Shown here: positions 49,243 to 57,736 of the stretch, piece after piece
Position numbering within the stretch: the stretch's first letter is position 1
Layout of the letters: every line of letters begins with the position of its first letter
Source of the DNA: Pseudoxanthomonas sp. Root630
GTDB taxonomy: Bacteria; Pseudomonadota; Gammaproteobacteria; Xanthomonadales; Xanthomonadaceae
Direction of reading: 5' to 3'
DNA length: 64,000 nucleotides
NCBI RefSeq assembly: GCF_001427585.1
Contig: NZ_LMGY01000004.1
Location: forward strand, 1 to 64,000
The notes under the pieces: model-generated
What the model was told of the DNA's origin: nothing
Database searches by the model: none
Seen by the model: the letters and a program-made list of their open reading frames with translations, nothing else
Position numbers and translations under genes: made by a program

Positions 49243-50753
49243 GGTGTGCCCTCCATCGCTTCGGACATGACCTCGCTTGCCTGGCAATCAGCGGCTGCGG
49301 CGGGGCCGAACTTGGGTACCAACTGCATATCCATGAACGGTGACTTGCCCGGCTTGTCGAAATGCTTCTCCGGCACCATCGGGTCATACCAGTACTGCAC
49401 CGGGCAGCGCGGCGGCGTAGAGGTGGAGGTGTCTGGCGCGACAGGCGCCGGCTGTCTGGACGGTGACGGCACGACAGTGCGTGGTTCGTGCCCGGCGTCA
49501 TGGCGCTCGTGCACACCTGATGCGCTGGCAGGGCGTGTCGGTTGTGCAGCACCCAGGCGCTCCAACGCACCGGAGAGACTGGCTTCGGAGTCGAGCAAGA
49601 ACTGACCCGAGACGACCACGCGTTCACCACCGACCAAGCCTGCCACGATCTGCGTGCGCCCTTGCACGCTACGTCCCACACTCACCCGCACTGGCCGGAA
49701 GCTCCCGTCCGGATCCTGCACGATGACCCGGCTGTCCCGCCCGGTGGCGATCAGCGCCTCCGTGGGAACGACTGGCAGGGCCTGCTCGGCGTCGGGCTGC
49801 ACCAGAACCTCGGCGAACATGCCCGGCACCAGCCGACGCTGCGGGTTGCGCAGCACAATTCGCGCCCGCTGCGTGCGACTAGCCATGTCGACCTGGGGAA
49901 GCAACGCCTGGATCTGTCCGGCAAAGCGCTCTGCCGGCCAGGCACTGACCGTGGCCTGCACTGAGGTCCCCGGCCGCAAGGTGCCCAGCGCTGCCTGGGG
50001 TACCGAGGCCTCCAGCCACAACGTGTCCAGCCCATTGATCTTGAACAGTGGCGTACCGGGCATCACCGTCTGTCCCTCGCGTGCCAGGATCTCGGTCACG
50101 ACACCACTGTGGTCTGCGCCAAGCACGACGCCACTTCTGGCCGAGGCGCCAGAAGGAACACCCAACGAACGCAAACGTTGTTGCGCCGCACCCTGCAGCT
50201 CACGCGCGCCCGCGGACTGAGCTTGGCTCAGGGCATGTGCTTCGGCGATGGCCGCGTTCCATGCCGGGGCCTGCACGGTGGCCAGCGCTTGACCACGACG
50301 AACCTCGGTAAACGGCGCCTTTACCTGCACGTGGGTGATCAAGCCTTCCATGCGCGCACTGACCACGGTTTCCTGGGTCAGATCCCACGTCAGTGTACCC
50401 GGCACGCGTACGGCGGTACCTAGTGACTCTACCGTCACTTCCTGAGTGCGTATGCCCACGTTCTGCTGCAGGCGCGGATCGATCTGCGTTCCGCCCCCTA
50501 TGGCCTCATCTGCGTATTTGGGCAGCAACTCCATATCCATGAACGGAGATTTGCCCGGCTTGTCGAATCGCTGCTCCGGCGCCATGGGGTCGTACCAGTA
50601 CAGCACCTTGCGTGCTTGATCTGCGCCGCTCGTGCCGGTGGGCGGGGTGGTATCAGAGGTTCGAGTCATCCAGGCGTAGCCGCCGGCAAAGCCGAGCGCC
50701 AGCAACCCGAGGGCCACGGCGAGCTGTGTGAGACGCGTTTTGGTCGGGCTCAT
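49239..50753 (-). CDS. cusB: CusB, periplasmic adaptor with metal-binding domains at both ends
   Basis: A 504-residue membrane-fusion protein anchored by an N-terminal helix (LALGLLALGFAGGYAWM). A heavy-metal-binding domain follows at about 49 (YWYDPMAPEQRFDKPGKSPF). The usual hairpin, lipoyl and beta-barrel domains come next. Unusually, a second copy of the metal-binding domain is at the C-terminus (about 455, YWYDPMVPEKHFDKPGKSPF), after a Pro/Ser-rich linker. Such domains resemble the CusF-like metal donor, so this protein may carry its own metal-delivery modules. It overlaps both cusC and cusA by four bases. Confidence 0.93.
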   Translation of the reverse strand: MSPTKTRLTQLAVALGLLALGFAGGYAWMTRTSDTTPPTGTSGADQARKVLYWYDPMAPEQRFDKPGKSPFMDMELLPKYADEAIGGGTQIDPRLQQNVGIRTQEVTVESLGTAVRVPGTLTWDLTQETVVSARMEGLITHVQVKAPFTEVRRGQALATVQAPAWNAAIAEAHALSQAQSAGARELQGAAQQRLRSLGVPSGASARSGVVLGADHSGVVTEILAREGQTVMPGTPLFKINGLDTLWLEASVPQAALGTLRPGTSVQATVSAWPAERFAGQIQALLPQVDMASRTQRARIVLRNPQRRLVPGMFAEVLVQPDAEQALPVVPTEALIATGRDSRVIVQDPDGSFRPVRVSVGRSVQGRTQIVAGLVGGERVVVSGQFLLDSEASLSGALERLGAAQPTRPASASGVHERHDAGHEPRTVVPSPSRQPAPVAPDTSTSTPPRCPVQYWYDPMVPEKHFDKPGKSPFMDMQLVPKFGPAAAADCQASEVMSEAMEGTP

Positions 50754-52054
50754 GGCGTGTTCTCCTCATGGGGCAGCAGATAGGCCAGTGCCGCCCAGGC
50801 ACGGCCCTGTTCGCCCAGCAGACGGGCGTTCTCCAGTTGCAATTCGATCTCATCGCGCCGCGCTTCCAGCCACGGCTGCAGGTCGGCACCGGCGCCGTAG
50901 GCGGCCAACGCCGTGCGTGCGCGATCGCGCGCCAAAGGCAGGCTCTGCGTGTTCTGACGCTCCAACTGGCCGGTTAACCCGCGCCATCGCGCTATCGCGC
51001 GTTGCACCGACTCGGCTTGGATGCGTCGGGCCTCATCGCGCTCTGCGGACACCGCCTCCAGCTCGGCCCGCCGTGCCGCGATGCCTCGTGCTTGGCGGTT
51101 CTTCTGGAACAGCGGCAGGCCCACACCCACTTCCACCATAAGCATGTCGCTGCGCGCCATGCCGTCGGGTGCGCGCTCGCGACGTCCGTAGGTGAGCTCC
51201 ACACTCCAATCCGGGCGGGTTTCGGCCACGGCCGCATCCACCTGGGCCTGGGCTAAGCTCTGGCGTGCCTCCCAGCCCAGTAGTGGCGTGTGCTGGTCCA
51301 GTTTGGCCAGCAGTTGGGTGGGCTCCAATGGCAACTGCGAAAAATCCGGTGCCACACCACTGGCCAAGATCGCCTCTGGTGCAATACCCAACCAACGCGC
51401 CAGGCCGGCCTGCGCGGCGGCGTGCTCCGCATGTACCTGCTCCAGGCGATTGTCCAACTGCAGTAGGGCGGCCTGGGCGGCAAGCACGTCACTGGCCCCG
51501 GCCGTGCCACCTGCCAAGCGAGCACGCGCCGCACGCTCGGCTATGCGTGCCGGCTCGCGCAATCCTTCCAACGCATCTACGGCTTGCTGCGTACTCCACA
51601 GCTCGATCCAGGCCAGCGCGGCCGCTTGGGCCACCATCTGCTGTTCGGCCATCGACAGTGAGCGCGCTTGCGCCAGCGTCGCTTGCGCCAGCGCGTGCTC
51701 GGCACGTCGTTTCGCACGCGCAGGAAACTCCTGCATCAGACCGACTTGCTGGGTGGTCATCTCATCGGCCCGCAGGCTGAAGGCATCGGGTCCACTGACG
51801 GGCCAGTTCGCCAGCCCCACGATCAAACGTGGGTCGGGCAGCGCGCCAGCACGCGCGGCTTCTTCGGTACTGGCATCGATCTGGGATCGGCGCGCCTGCA
51901 GGGTAGGGGCATTAGCAAGCGCCCGCTGTAGGGCTTCTGTGTAGCTGATCGGGATAGCGGGCGGTGCTGCCACCACAGGACCACTGAGCGCCAGGGCAAG
52001 CGCGAATCCACACGCCATCCTGCGCCTTGCACGCAAGAAGAAAGACATCTCCAT
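50750..52054 (-). CDS. cusC: CusC, TolC-family outer-membrane channel
   Basis: A 434-residue outer-membrane efflux protein with signal peptide (MACGFALALALSGPVVAA) and two Ala/Gln/Arg-rich coiled-coil repeats. The ATG at 52054 has GGAGG immediately upstream; a longer frame to 52108 lacks support. Its stop overlaps cusB. It forms the exit duct of the CusCBA pump. Confidence 0.9.
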   Translation of the reverse strand: MEMSFFLRARRRMACGFALALALSGPVVAAPPAIPISYTEALQRALANAPTLQARRSQIDASTEEAARAGALPDPRLIVGLANWPVSGPDAFSLRADEMTTQQVGLMQEFPARAKRRAEHALAQATLAQARSLSMAEQQMVAQAAALAWIELWSTQQAVDALEGLREPARIAERAARARLAGGTAGASDVLAAQAALLQLDNRLEQVHAEHAAAQAGLARWLGIAPEAILASGVAPDFSQLPLEPTQLLAKLDQHTPLLGWEARQSLAQAQVDAAVAETRPDWSVELTYGRRERAPDGMARSDMLMVEVGVGLPLFQKNRQARGIAARRAELEAVSAERDEARRIQAESVQRAIARWRGLTGQLERQNTQSLPLARDRARTALAAYGAGADLQPWLEARRDEIELQLENARLLGEQGRAWAALAYLLPHEENTP

Positions 52055-52128
52055 AAGACCTCCGGACAAAGGACAACGAGCGCGCTGCAACGCATGCAGC
52101 ACGAGCACGGGTCAATCCAGGAGGGGGC

Positions 52129-52524
52129 TTAAATCAGCAGGCTACAGAAGCGCTGCAGGGGAGGCGGATCGGACACGCACACCGGAACATCCCGATAGAA
52201 CTGCGCGTGTACCGGTGGCAACAGAGCCTGCACCAGCGCGAAGGCAACCAGTGCCGGCTGGTAAGGCACTTGAGGGGCCTTCGCATCGGCCGTGGCGATG
52301 TGATCGCGCTGGCAATGCTGGTCGCACAACGCCGGAGCATCGGGATCCGGCGCGGACATCTCTTCGCAACCGACCATCAGGGTCGCTTGTCCAGCTTCCA
52401 CCGATTCCAGCGGACAGGCGTAGGCCACCAGCGCCAGCTGCTGCAACAGCAGCGCCCACAGTCCCAGCCATGCCAGTCGGGCACGAGGACGGGAACGCCG
52501 CCATCGCCTGAGCAGCTTCACCAT
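52129..52524 (-). CDS. Small exported Cys/His protein at the head of the cus operon
   Basis: A 131-residue protein. A very basic start (KLLRRWRRSRPRAR) and a hydrophobic helix (LAWLGLWALLLQQLALVAYA) form a signal or anchor; the mature part holds CPLES, GCEEM, CDQHCQRDH and a terminal CSLLI, so five Cys and several His could bind metal. It resembles the small leader proteins at 9134, 20923 and 34548 in layout, but lacks their RPPI ending. It precedes cusC by 74 bases. I do not recognise a named family; a copper-sensing or chaperone role is inferred from position. Confidence 0.65.
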   Translation of the reverse strand: MVKLLRRWRRSRPRARLAWLGLWALLLQQLALVAYACPLESVEAGQATLMVGCEEMSAPDPDAPALCDQHCQRDHIATADAKAPQVPYQPALVAFALVQALLPPVHAQFYRDVPVCVSDPPPLQRFCSLLI

Positions 52525-52633
52525 GACAACTCCCGCACGCCCGAAGCCGCGCCTGCGGACACTGGGCGGATCAGGGTAGGGGACGTGCGAGCTCTCATGA
52601 TGGCCAGACTAGCTCTCTTGGGGCCGACTGGCA

Positions 52634-52647
52634 TTGATCAAGATCAA
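52634..52647. promoter_or_regulatory. FNR/ANR-type box upstream of the cus operon
   Basis: TTGATCAAGATCAA is a perfect match to the TTGAT-N4-ATCAA consensus of FNR/ANR oxygen sensors. It lies 110 bases upstream of the first cus-operon gene, in the 304-base gap 52525-52828, which otherwise holds no supported gene. It suggests stronger copper efflux when oxygen is low, when Cu(I) predominates. Confidence 0.55.
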
Positions 52648-52828
52648 GCCGCAGCAAGGTTCCAACATAAGGCAAGCTGCACAAATAGCGGTATCCGAAT
52701 GGCCTCCGCGGCCTGCCTGGCTCCGGATCTAACACCATTCGTCCTGAATAGTCGCCTTGCACTTTGAAAATTCCCCGCTCCAATCAACTCAGAGGAGAGC
52801 GGGGTAAAGGAAGCTTGCAGTCTGCCAT

Positions 52829-53200
52829 TTACCTCGCTGCCGCCTCGGCTTCGTGGAGCTTTGCAAGCTCCTCGTATTCCGTAGCGGCTTCTTCCTTCAA
52901 CTTGACCAGCTTATCGCAGTGTCTGGCCAGAGTTTGGTCCGTGGCCGTCCCACTCTTGAAGGCTTGATGATTATGGCGATACGTGTTGCGCATCGTCTTG
53001 TGCGTTTCGGCTTCTGCCAGGGCTTCGCGGGCCAGCGTGCGGTAATACGCGGCGATGGCCAGATGGTTCTCCGGCTTGTCCGCGATATCGTTCAGGAGCG
53101 TTATGACCGGTTCTTCGGTGGGCTGCTGCGCATAGACCGGAATGGCTACGGCGAACATCGCACACAACATCATGACCCAAGACGCTTTGACAGACTTCAT
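52829..53200 (-). CDS. Hypothetical exported helical protein
   Basis: A 123-residue protein with signal peptide (MLCAMFAVAIPVYAQ) and a fully helical mature part rich in Glu, Ala, Lys and His (LAIAAYYRTLAREALAEAET, CDKLVKLKEEAATEYEELAK). No named family recognised. It has GGAGATTTCA upstream of the ATG and the conserved two-half-site box with TAGGCT (53241-53284) in front, shared with the divergent redox operon, so it should be co-regulated with copper genes. It could be a small periplasmic metal or stress protein. Confidence 0.7.
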   Translation of the reverse strand: MKSVKASWVMMLCAMFAVAIPVYAQQPTEEPVITLLNDIADKPENHLAIAAYYRTLAREALAEAETHKTMRNTYRHNHQAFKSGTATDQTLARHCDKLVKLKEEAATEYEELAKLHEAEAAAR

Positions 53201-53240
53201 TGAAATCTCCTGATGGGCTGGGGAGGTATGCCCGGTGCCA

Positions 53241-53284
53241 GCCTAGGAAAGCTCTTCTTTCATCTGAATGACCCATTCATTACA
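53241..53284 (-). promoter_or_regulatory. Conserved copper-type promoter box A
   Basis: On the minus strand GTAATGAATGGGTCATTC (53267-53284) is followed after 20 bases by TAGGCT (53241-53246), a -10-like element. The half-sites GTAATG and GTCATT are 11 bases apart, one helical turn, as for OmpR-type response regulators. It lies 67 bases upstream of the 53200 start. Copies B (53403) and C (61498) share the arrangement. Confidence 0.6.
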
Positions 53285-53402
53285 TTTCTGCAATGCGCTG
53301 GTCACTTCGGAGGCGGCTGAGTGCGTCCACGAGAGGAGCGAATTCAATACGCGCATCATTGATCCAAAGGTCTTGGTTGAATGACGAGACGATTGCAGCA
53401 TC

Positions 53403-53446
53403 GTAATGGCGGGGTCATCCCGTCGACAGCTTGCCGTACGTAGGGT
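53403..53446 (+). promoter_or_regulatory. Conserved copper-type promoter box B
   Basis: GTAATGGCGGGGTCATCC (53403-53420) with TAGGGT (53441-53446) 20 bases later, on the plus strand. It drives the redox operon beginning at 53550. Half-sites again stand 11 bases apart. Boxes A and B are divergent within the 349-base gap 53201-53549, which contains no gene I can support. Confidence 0.6.
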
Positions 53447-53549
53447 GGAAGCGAACAAGCCGGCCACAGACGCGGACCGGTTTCTTTTGTGGGTGCGCCG
53501 CATCCGCCGGTTCCCGATGGGAATCGCCGCCAACTTATCGGAGGTTGTC

Positions 53550-54077
53550 ATGAGGCATTATCGTCGGCCGTCACTGGTGATCGTTTGTTTGCTTGGTGGG
53601 ATGCTCGCCGGCTCAGCGCTGGCCGATGACGACAAGCACAAGCATGGTCAGTCAGGCGCCATGGGGCAGTCGCCCGCCAGCATGAGCGCCCCAGCGGCGC
53701 CCCATCCCCCGGCGGCACATGCTCCGGGTCCGCAGTCGCCTGCTTCCCCGAATTCGCCTGCCACGCCCGACGTCATGGCTTCGCATATGGAGGAAATGGC
53801 AACGATGATGCGTGAACGGGGAAAGGCCATGGAAGCGATGGGCCGCCAGATGCAGGAAGGCAGCACGCAGATGCATCAGCAGGCCATGTCGATGAAGGCA
53901 GGAGACACGTCCACGCACAATGACATGGACATGTCCGCCGCGATGCAGCACATGGAACAGATGAAGAAGGATATGGAGAACTGCGAGCGGCAGATGCAGC
54001 AAGTCGATTCGACCATGCAGAAGATGGATTCGAGCATGGGCGGCGGCATGGCCAAGAAGAAGATGGGCCATATGTAG
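53550..54077 (+). CDS. Met/His-rich periplasmic protein
   Basis: A 175-residue exported protein: signal peptide (LVIVCLLGGMLAGSALA), a Pro/Ala/Ser/His-rich segment (HAPGPQSPASPNSPATPD), then a long helix full of Met, Gln and His (HMEEMATMMRERGKAMEAMG; MQHMEQMKKDMENCERQMQQ) and an end KKMGHM. More than thirty Met residues in the mature chain point to Cu(I) binding. GGAGG stands five bases before the ATG; the longer in-frame extension upstream contains promoter box B. It is followed by the fusion reductase after 12 bases, so it is the first gene of that operon. Confidence 0.75.
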   Translation: MRHYRRPSLVIVCLLGGMLAGSALADDDKHKHGQSGAMGQSPASMSAPAAPHPPAAHAPGPQSPASPNSPATPDVMASHMEEMATMMRERGKAMEAMGRQMQEGSTQMHQQAMSMKAGDTSTHNDMDMSAAMQHMEQMKKDMENCERQMQQVDSTMQKMDSSMGGGMAKKKMGHM

Positions 54078-54089
54078 GAGGCGGCCGCT

Positions 54090-56237
54090 GTGTCGACGGA
54101 GAGCTTCATGGGGTGGAGGCGAATCGTTGCCCTGGCCGTGCTGGCGATGTCGCTGGCGTATGCTGCGGCCGGCGCTCAGACAACCGCCGATCCGCACGCT
54201 GTTCATCCACCGAACAAGACCAACAGCACGGCGGCCGCTGGAACGACAGCCGCGCAAGACAGCAGTTCGATGGGTGGCATGCCGATGGAACCCGCGCCGT
54301 CGGCTGACGCGCCGATGGGCGACGACGATCACGCTGACCAAGCCGCAAACATGGCGGCGCCGCAACCGGCTGTCGGGGGCGCATCGATGCAAGGCAGCAG
54401 CCCGATGCAGGGCATGCCGATGGGCACCCCACCCCCGGCTGACGCAGGCATGGGCGATGACGACCATGCCGCGCATCACCCTGACGCGGCTGGCGGCATG
54501 CCGGCTGCGGCAGGTGCGTCGATGGGCGGCTCCATGGGCGGCATGATGGACGACATGATGGACGACATGATGCGCGGCTGCCGCGGAGACGAGTGCGGTC
54601 GCGATCGGCGCCTCAACAAGCTGCTGTATCCCCAACTGATGGCTCTGCCGGACCTTCCGCCGGAGCGGCGTGCCAGCGTCGAGCAGCTCGCCCACCATCG
54701 GATGCACGAAGGCATCCAGCAGTTGGCGACCCTGTCGTCGGAGGCGTCGCATGCGGTTCAACGCAACGACTACGCCGGCTTGCAGGAGGCGTCTGATCGG
54801 ATGCGCGTGGCCTGGGGCGAGTTTGACAGCGGCCTGTCGGCCTACCGCGCGCTGGCCGAAGGACAGGCGCCGCGCGGCATCGCGTTGGACTGGTTCCGTC
54901 GCGAAATGAATCTGACCGATCCCCTGACCACGGTCCCGGCGCACGGGGTCTTCGGCCTGTCGGGCTTTCACTACTTCACGATGGCGCTGCTGTCGGCTTT
55001 TGCCTTGCTGGGTGCGTGGATGTACGTCGCCCGCAACCGGCGTACGAACGCGGTGCTGGCCACGTTGCGCACGGGAGCACCGGCGTCTCCGGCGTCCTCC
55101 CCGGCACCGCGTGCCGGCGCATCGCCAGGCCCCGCGGTACAGGCACCTGCCGTTGCTTCGCCCGAAGGCGCCCCGCAGGCGCGCACGCCTGCGTCCACCA
55201 CGGGCAGTTGGGTCGGCAAGCTGCGGGTCGCGCGCATCTTCCCGGAGACATCCCGGGTCAAGACGTTCCGCCTGGCACCCGTCGAGGGGACAGGTGCCCT
55301 GCCTTTCGAGTTTGAGCCCGGCCAGTTCCTCACGCTCTCCGTGCCCTCGGAAGGGAAACAGGTCAAGCGCTCTTATTCGATCGCCTCATCGCCATGCTGC
55401 CATGGCTGGTGCGACTTGACCGTCAAGCACGAAAGCGGCGGCATCGTGTCCGGATACCTCCACGAACACGTCCAGGAAGGCGATCTGCTCGATGCGTCCG
55501 GCCCGTACGGCCGCTTCACCTTCCGCGGCGTCGAGTCCGACAGCGTCGTGCTCTTGGGGGGCGGTGTCGGCATCACGCCGTTGATGAGCTCGATCCGCTA
55601 CCTGACCGACCAGTGCTGGAACGGCCGGATCGACCTGGTCTACGCCTGCAAGGACCTGGAGAACGTGATCTTCCATGACGAGCTGAACCAGCTTGCCCGT
55701 CGGCATCCGAACCTGCATGTGTCCATCGTGTTGAGTGAGGAGTCATCAGAGGAGTGGACCGGCGCACGCGGGTTCATCACCGCCGAACTGCTGGGGCAGA
55801 TCCCCGAGATCCGCTCGCGCCGCATCCACCTGTGCGGTCCGCCGGTGATGATGGATGCGGTGCGCAACGAGCTGGGCAAGCTGGGCATCGATCCGGCGTC
55901 GATACACTCCGAGCTGTTCCTGAGCCCGCCCAAGCCGGCGACGCCCGAACCGGGCCAAGCCGGCGACACCGCTGCGGCCGTGACATGCCGCTTCGAGCGA
56001 TCCGGGAAAAAGGCGCCGCTGATCGCCGGCCAGACCGTCCTCGAGGCCGCCGAAGAAGTCGGCGTCCCGATCGAGTACGCGTGCCGGCAGGGCTACTGCG
56101 GCATCTGCAAGGTGAAACTGCTCTCGGGCGAGGTCACCATGGCGGTGGACGACAGCCTGACCCCGCTCGACCGCTCGTCGGGGATGATCCTGGCCTGCCA
56201 GGCGAAAGCGTCGGCCGACATCTCGGTGGATGCCTAG
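54090..56237 (+). CDS. Membrane fusion protein: periplasmic metal-binding region, helix, flavin/NAD reductase, 2Fe-2S ferredoxin
   Basis: A 715-residue protein. Residues 1-30 are a signal or anchor; 31-170 are Met/His/Gly-rich with repeated GMPM, GDDDHA and MMDDM; 175-285 form a helical region resembling periplasmic heavy-metal sensors of the CnrX/ZraP type (LMALPDLPPERRASVEQLAH). One helix at about 294-314 and a Pro/Ala linker lead to a ferredoxin-NADP reductase module: FAD motif RSYS near 427, NAD motif GGGVGITP near 490, HLCGPPVM near 580. A plant-type ferredoxin closes it, CRQGYCGIC (665-673) with Cys 703. If the N-terminus is periplasmic the reductase is cytosolic. The stop adjoins the cytochrome b start with no gap. 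Confidence 0.85.
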   Translation: MSTESFMGWRRIVALAVLAMSLAYAAAGAQTTADPHAVHPPNKTNSTAAAGTTAAQDSSSMGGMPMEPAPSADAPMGDDDHADQAANMAAPQPAVGGASMQGSSPMQGMPMGTPPPADAGMGDDDHAAHHPDAAGGMPAAAGASMGGSMGGMMDDMMDDMMRGCRGDECGRDRRLNKLLYPQLMALPDLPPERRASVEQLAHHRMHEGIQQLATLSSEASHAVQRNDYAGLQEASDRMRVAWGEFDSGLSAYRALAEGQAPRGIALDWFRREMNLTDPLTTVPAHGVFGLSGFHYFTMALLSAFALLGAWMYVARNRRTNAVLATLRTGAPASPASSPAPRAGASPGPAVQAPAVASPEGAPQARTPASTTGSWVGKLRVARIFPETSRVKTFRLAPVEGTGALPFEFEPGQFLTLSVPSEGKQVKRSYSIASSPCCHGWCDLTVKHESGGIVSGYLHEHVQEGDLLDASGPYGRFTFRGVESDSVVLLGGGVGITPLMSSIRYLTDQCWNGRIDLVYACKDLENVIFHDELNQLARRHPNLHVSIVLSEESSEEWTGARGFITAELLGQIPEIRSRRIHLCGPPVMMDAVRNELGKLGIDPASIHSELFLSPPKPATPEPGQAGDTAAAVTCRFERSGKKAPLIAGQTVLEAAEEVGVPIEYACRQGYCGICKVKLLSGEVTMAVDDSLTPLDRSSGMILACQAKASADISVDA

Positions 56238-56924
56238 ATGGGCAGGCACGATCGCATCGCCGCGACGATCATCGTGTCGATGCTGGCGGTGCTGTGGCTG
56301 GGCTTCCTGGTACACCGCGCTCCGTTCTTCGCCGGTAGCCTGTGGGGTGGCGTGTTCGGCGTCGTGGGCGCCGCGTTCTTGCTGGTGCCGCTCGTCTACA
56401 CCGTGGTCAAGCGCAGCGCCACGCTACGCCGCGCATTCACCCGCGAGCACAGCTTCGCCGCATTGCTGCAGGCGCACGTGTATTTCGGCCTGATCGGCGC
56501 GCTGCTGGCCATCATCCATAGCGGGCACAAGTTCCAGAGCGTGCTCGGGATCGCGCTGACGGCGTCGATGCTGCTGAGCGTGCTCACCGGGTTCATCGGC
56601 CAGCATTACCTGCGCTACGTCGCCGAGAACATCCGCGAGAAGAAGACACAGCTCGACGGCCTGTGGCGCCTCCTGGATGGGGCGTACTGGGCCTACGCGC
56701 AGGCGCCGGCAGGCGGCGCCGGCACGGCCAAGGCCGGCGCCGAACTGCTGCCGCTGGCGTCCGGCGCCGGCGACCTGCAGTACTCAATCCAGTTTCAGGA
56801 GCGGGTGCGCAAGCTGTTCACCGGCTGGCTGTCGGCGCACATCGCGTTCTCGATCGTCTTCTATCTCCTGCTGGCGCTGCACATTTGGGCCGGCATCTAC
56901 TTCGGGCTGCGCTGGTTCAGATGA
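56238..56924 (+). CDS. Five-helix cytochrome b with two H-x13-H helices
   Basis: A 228-residue membrane protein with hydrophobic segments near 8-26, 34-56, 78-94, 100-122 and 197-221. Two helices each hold two His exactly 14 residues apart: H80/H94 (AHVYFGLIGALLAIIH) and H201/H215 (AHIAFSIVFYLLLALH). This is the bis-haem arrangement of ferric reductases and NADPH oxidases, giving one haem near each membrane face. H97 and H123 are extra candidates. It begins directly after the reductase stop and overlaps the cytochrome c gene by four bases, so the three are one unit. No named family recognised. Confidence 0.8.
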   Translation: MGRHDRIAATIIVSMLAVLWLGFLVHRAPFFAGSLWGGVFGVVGAAFLLVPLVYTVVKRSATLRRAFTREHSFAALLQAHVYFGLIGALLAIIHSGHKFQSVLGIALTASMLLSVLTGFIGQHYLRYVAENIREKKTQLDGLWRLLDGAYWAYAQAPAGGAGTAKAGAELLPLASGAGDLQYSIQFQERVRKLFTGWLSAHIAFSIVFYLLLALHIWAGIYFGLRWFR

Positions 56925-57724
56925 GTCGAAAGGGAACGATCATCGTCGCGCTGCTCGCGGTGCTGGCGTCGGTGGCAGCACTCGCGCTGTGGAAGGCGGT
57001 GCCGCAGACGCTGCACGTCGCGACGTGGCAGAGCATGGCCTCGCCTGGCCCACTGTCCAGCGCGCATGCGTTCCTGCAGGAGGATTGCGCGGCGTGCCAC
57101 ACGCCGGTCAAGGGGGTGCAGGATGCGACCTGCGTTGCCTGCCATGCCAACGAAACCGCCCTCCTGCAGCGGCAGCCGACGGCGTTCCATGCCGACATCG
57201 CCGAGACGAACAACTGCGTGGCCTGCCACAAGGAACATGACGCCGGTCGCAGCCTGCGCGGCATGGACCATGCGGCGCTGACCGACATCATCGTGCGATG
57301 GCTCGATCGTGCTCCGGAGCGCCACGAGGGCGCGCTGCTGCTCGCGCACGTGAAGGCGCACAGGCCAGAGGCGCTGCCCGGCAACGTCTCGCTCGCCAGC
57401 GGCATGACCTACAAGGAGACGCTGCTGGACTGCGCGAGCTGCCACAAGACCACGGACCCTCACGTCCAGGTGTTCGGAAACGATTGCGCGACATGCCACG
57501 GCACCGGCACGTGGTCGATCGCCGGGTTCAGGCATCCCTTGCCCAGTTCCACCGAGTGCGGCCAGTGCCATCTCGCGCCGCTCAGCCACTACAAGGAGCA
57601 CTTCTCGATGATGTCCAAGCCGATTGCGGGTGTCCGGAATGCGCAGCCCGAGCAATGCTACCTCTGCCACCAGACCACGTCTTGGAACGACATTCGCGGG
57701 GTGGGCATCTACGACCACCATTGA
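56921..57724 (+). CDS. Heptahaem cytochrome c, membrane-anchored
   Basis: A 267-residue protein with an N-terminal uncleaved-type helix (IIVALLAVLASVAALALW) and seven CxxCH haem sites: CAACH (about 56), CVACH twice, CASCH, CATCH, CGQCH and CYLCH (about 248). Extra His residues near several sites (HKEHD, HYKEHFS, YDHH) can serve as sixth ligands, as in class III and NapC/NrfH-like multihaem proteins. It should receive electrons from the cytochrome b and pass them to a periplasmic acceptor. ATGA overlap with the preceding gene; longer upstream in-frame starts lie inside that gene. Confidence 0.88.
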   Translation: MSRKGTIIVALLAVLASVAALALWKAVPQTLHVATWQSMASPGPLSSAHAFLQEDCAACHTPVKGVQDATCVACHANETALLQRQPTAFHADIAETNNCVACHKEHDAGRSLRGMDHAALTDIIVRWLDRAPERHEGALLLAHVKAHRPEALPGNVSLASGMTYKETLLDCASCHKTTDPHVQVFGNDCATCHGTGTWSIAGFRHPLPSSTECGQCHLAPLSHYKEHFSMMSKPIAGVRNAQPEQCYLCHQTTSWNDIRGVGIYDHH

Positions 57725-57736
57725 CCGGACAGGCCG

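Noticed and set aside
52595-52783. 62-residue open frame on the minus strand upstream of the cus leader gene
   Set aside because: It covers the FNR-type box and shows no signal, domain or ribosome-binding site.
53243-53551. 102-residue open frame on the minus strand
   Set aside because: It covers the two divergent promoter boxes A and B, has no recognisable domain and no good ribosome-binding site; the region is better explained as regulatory.
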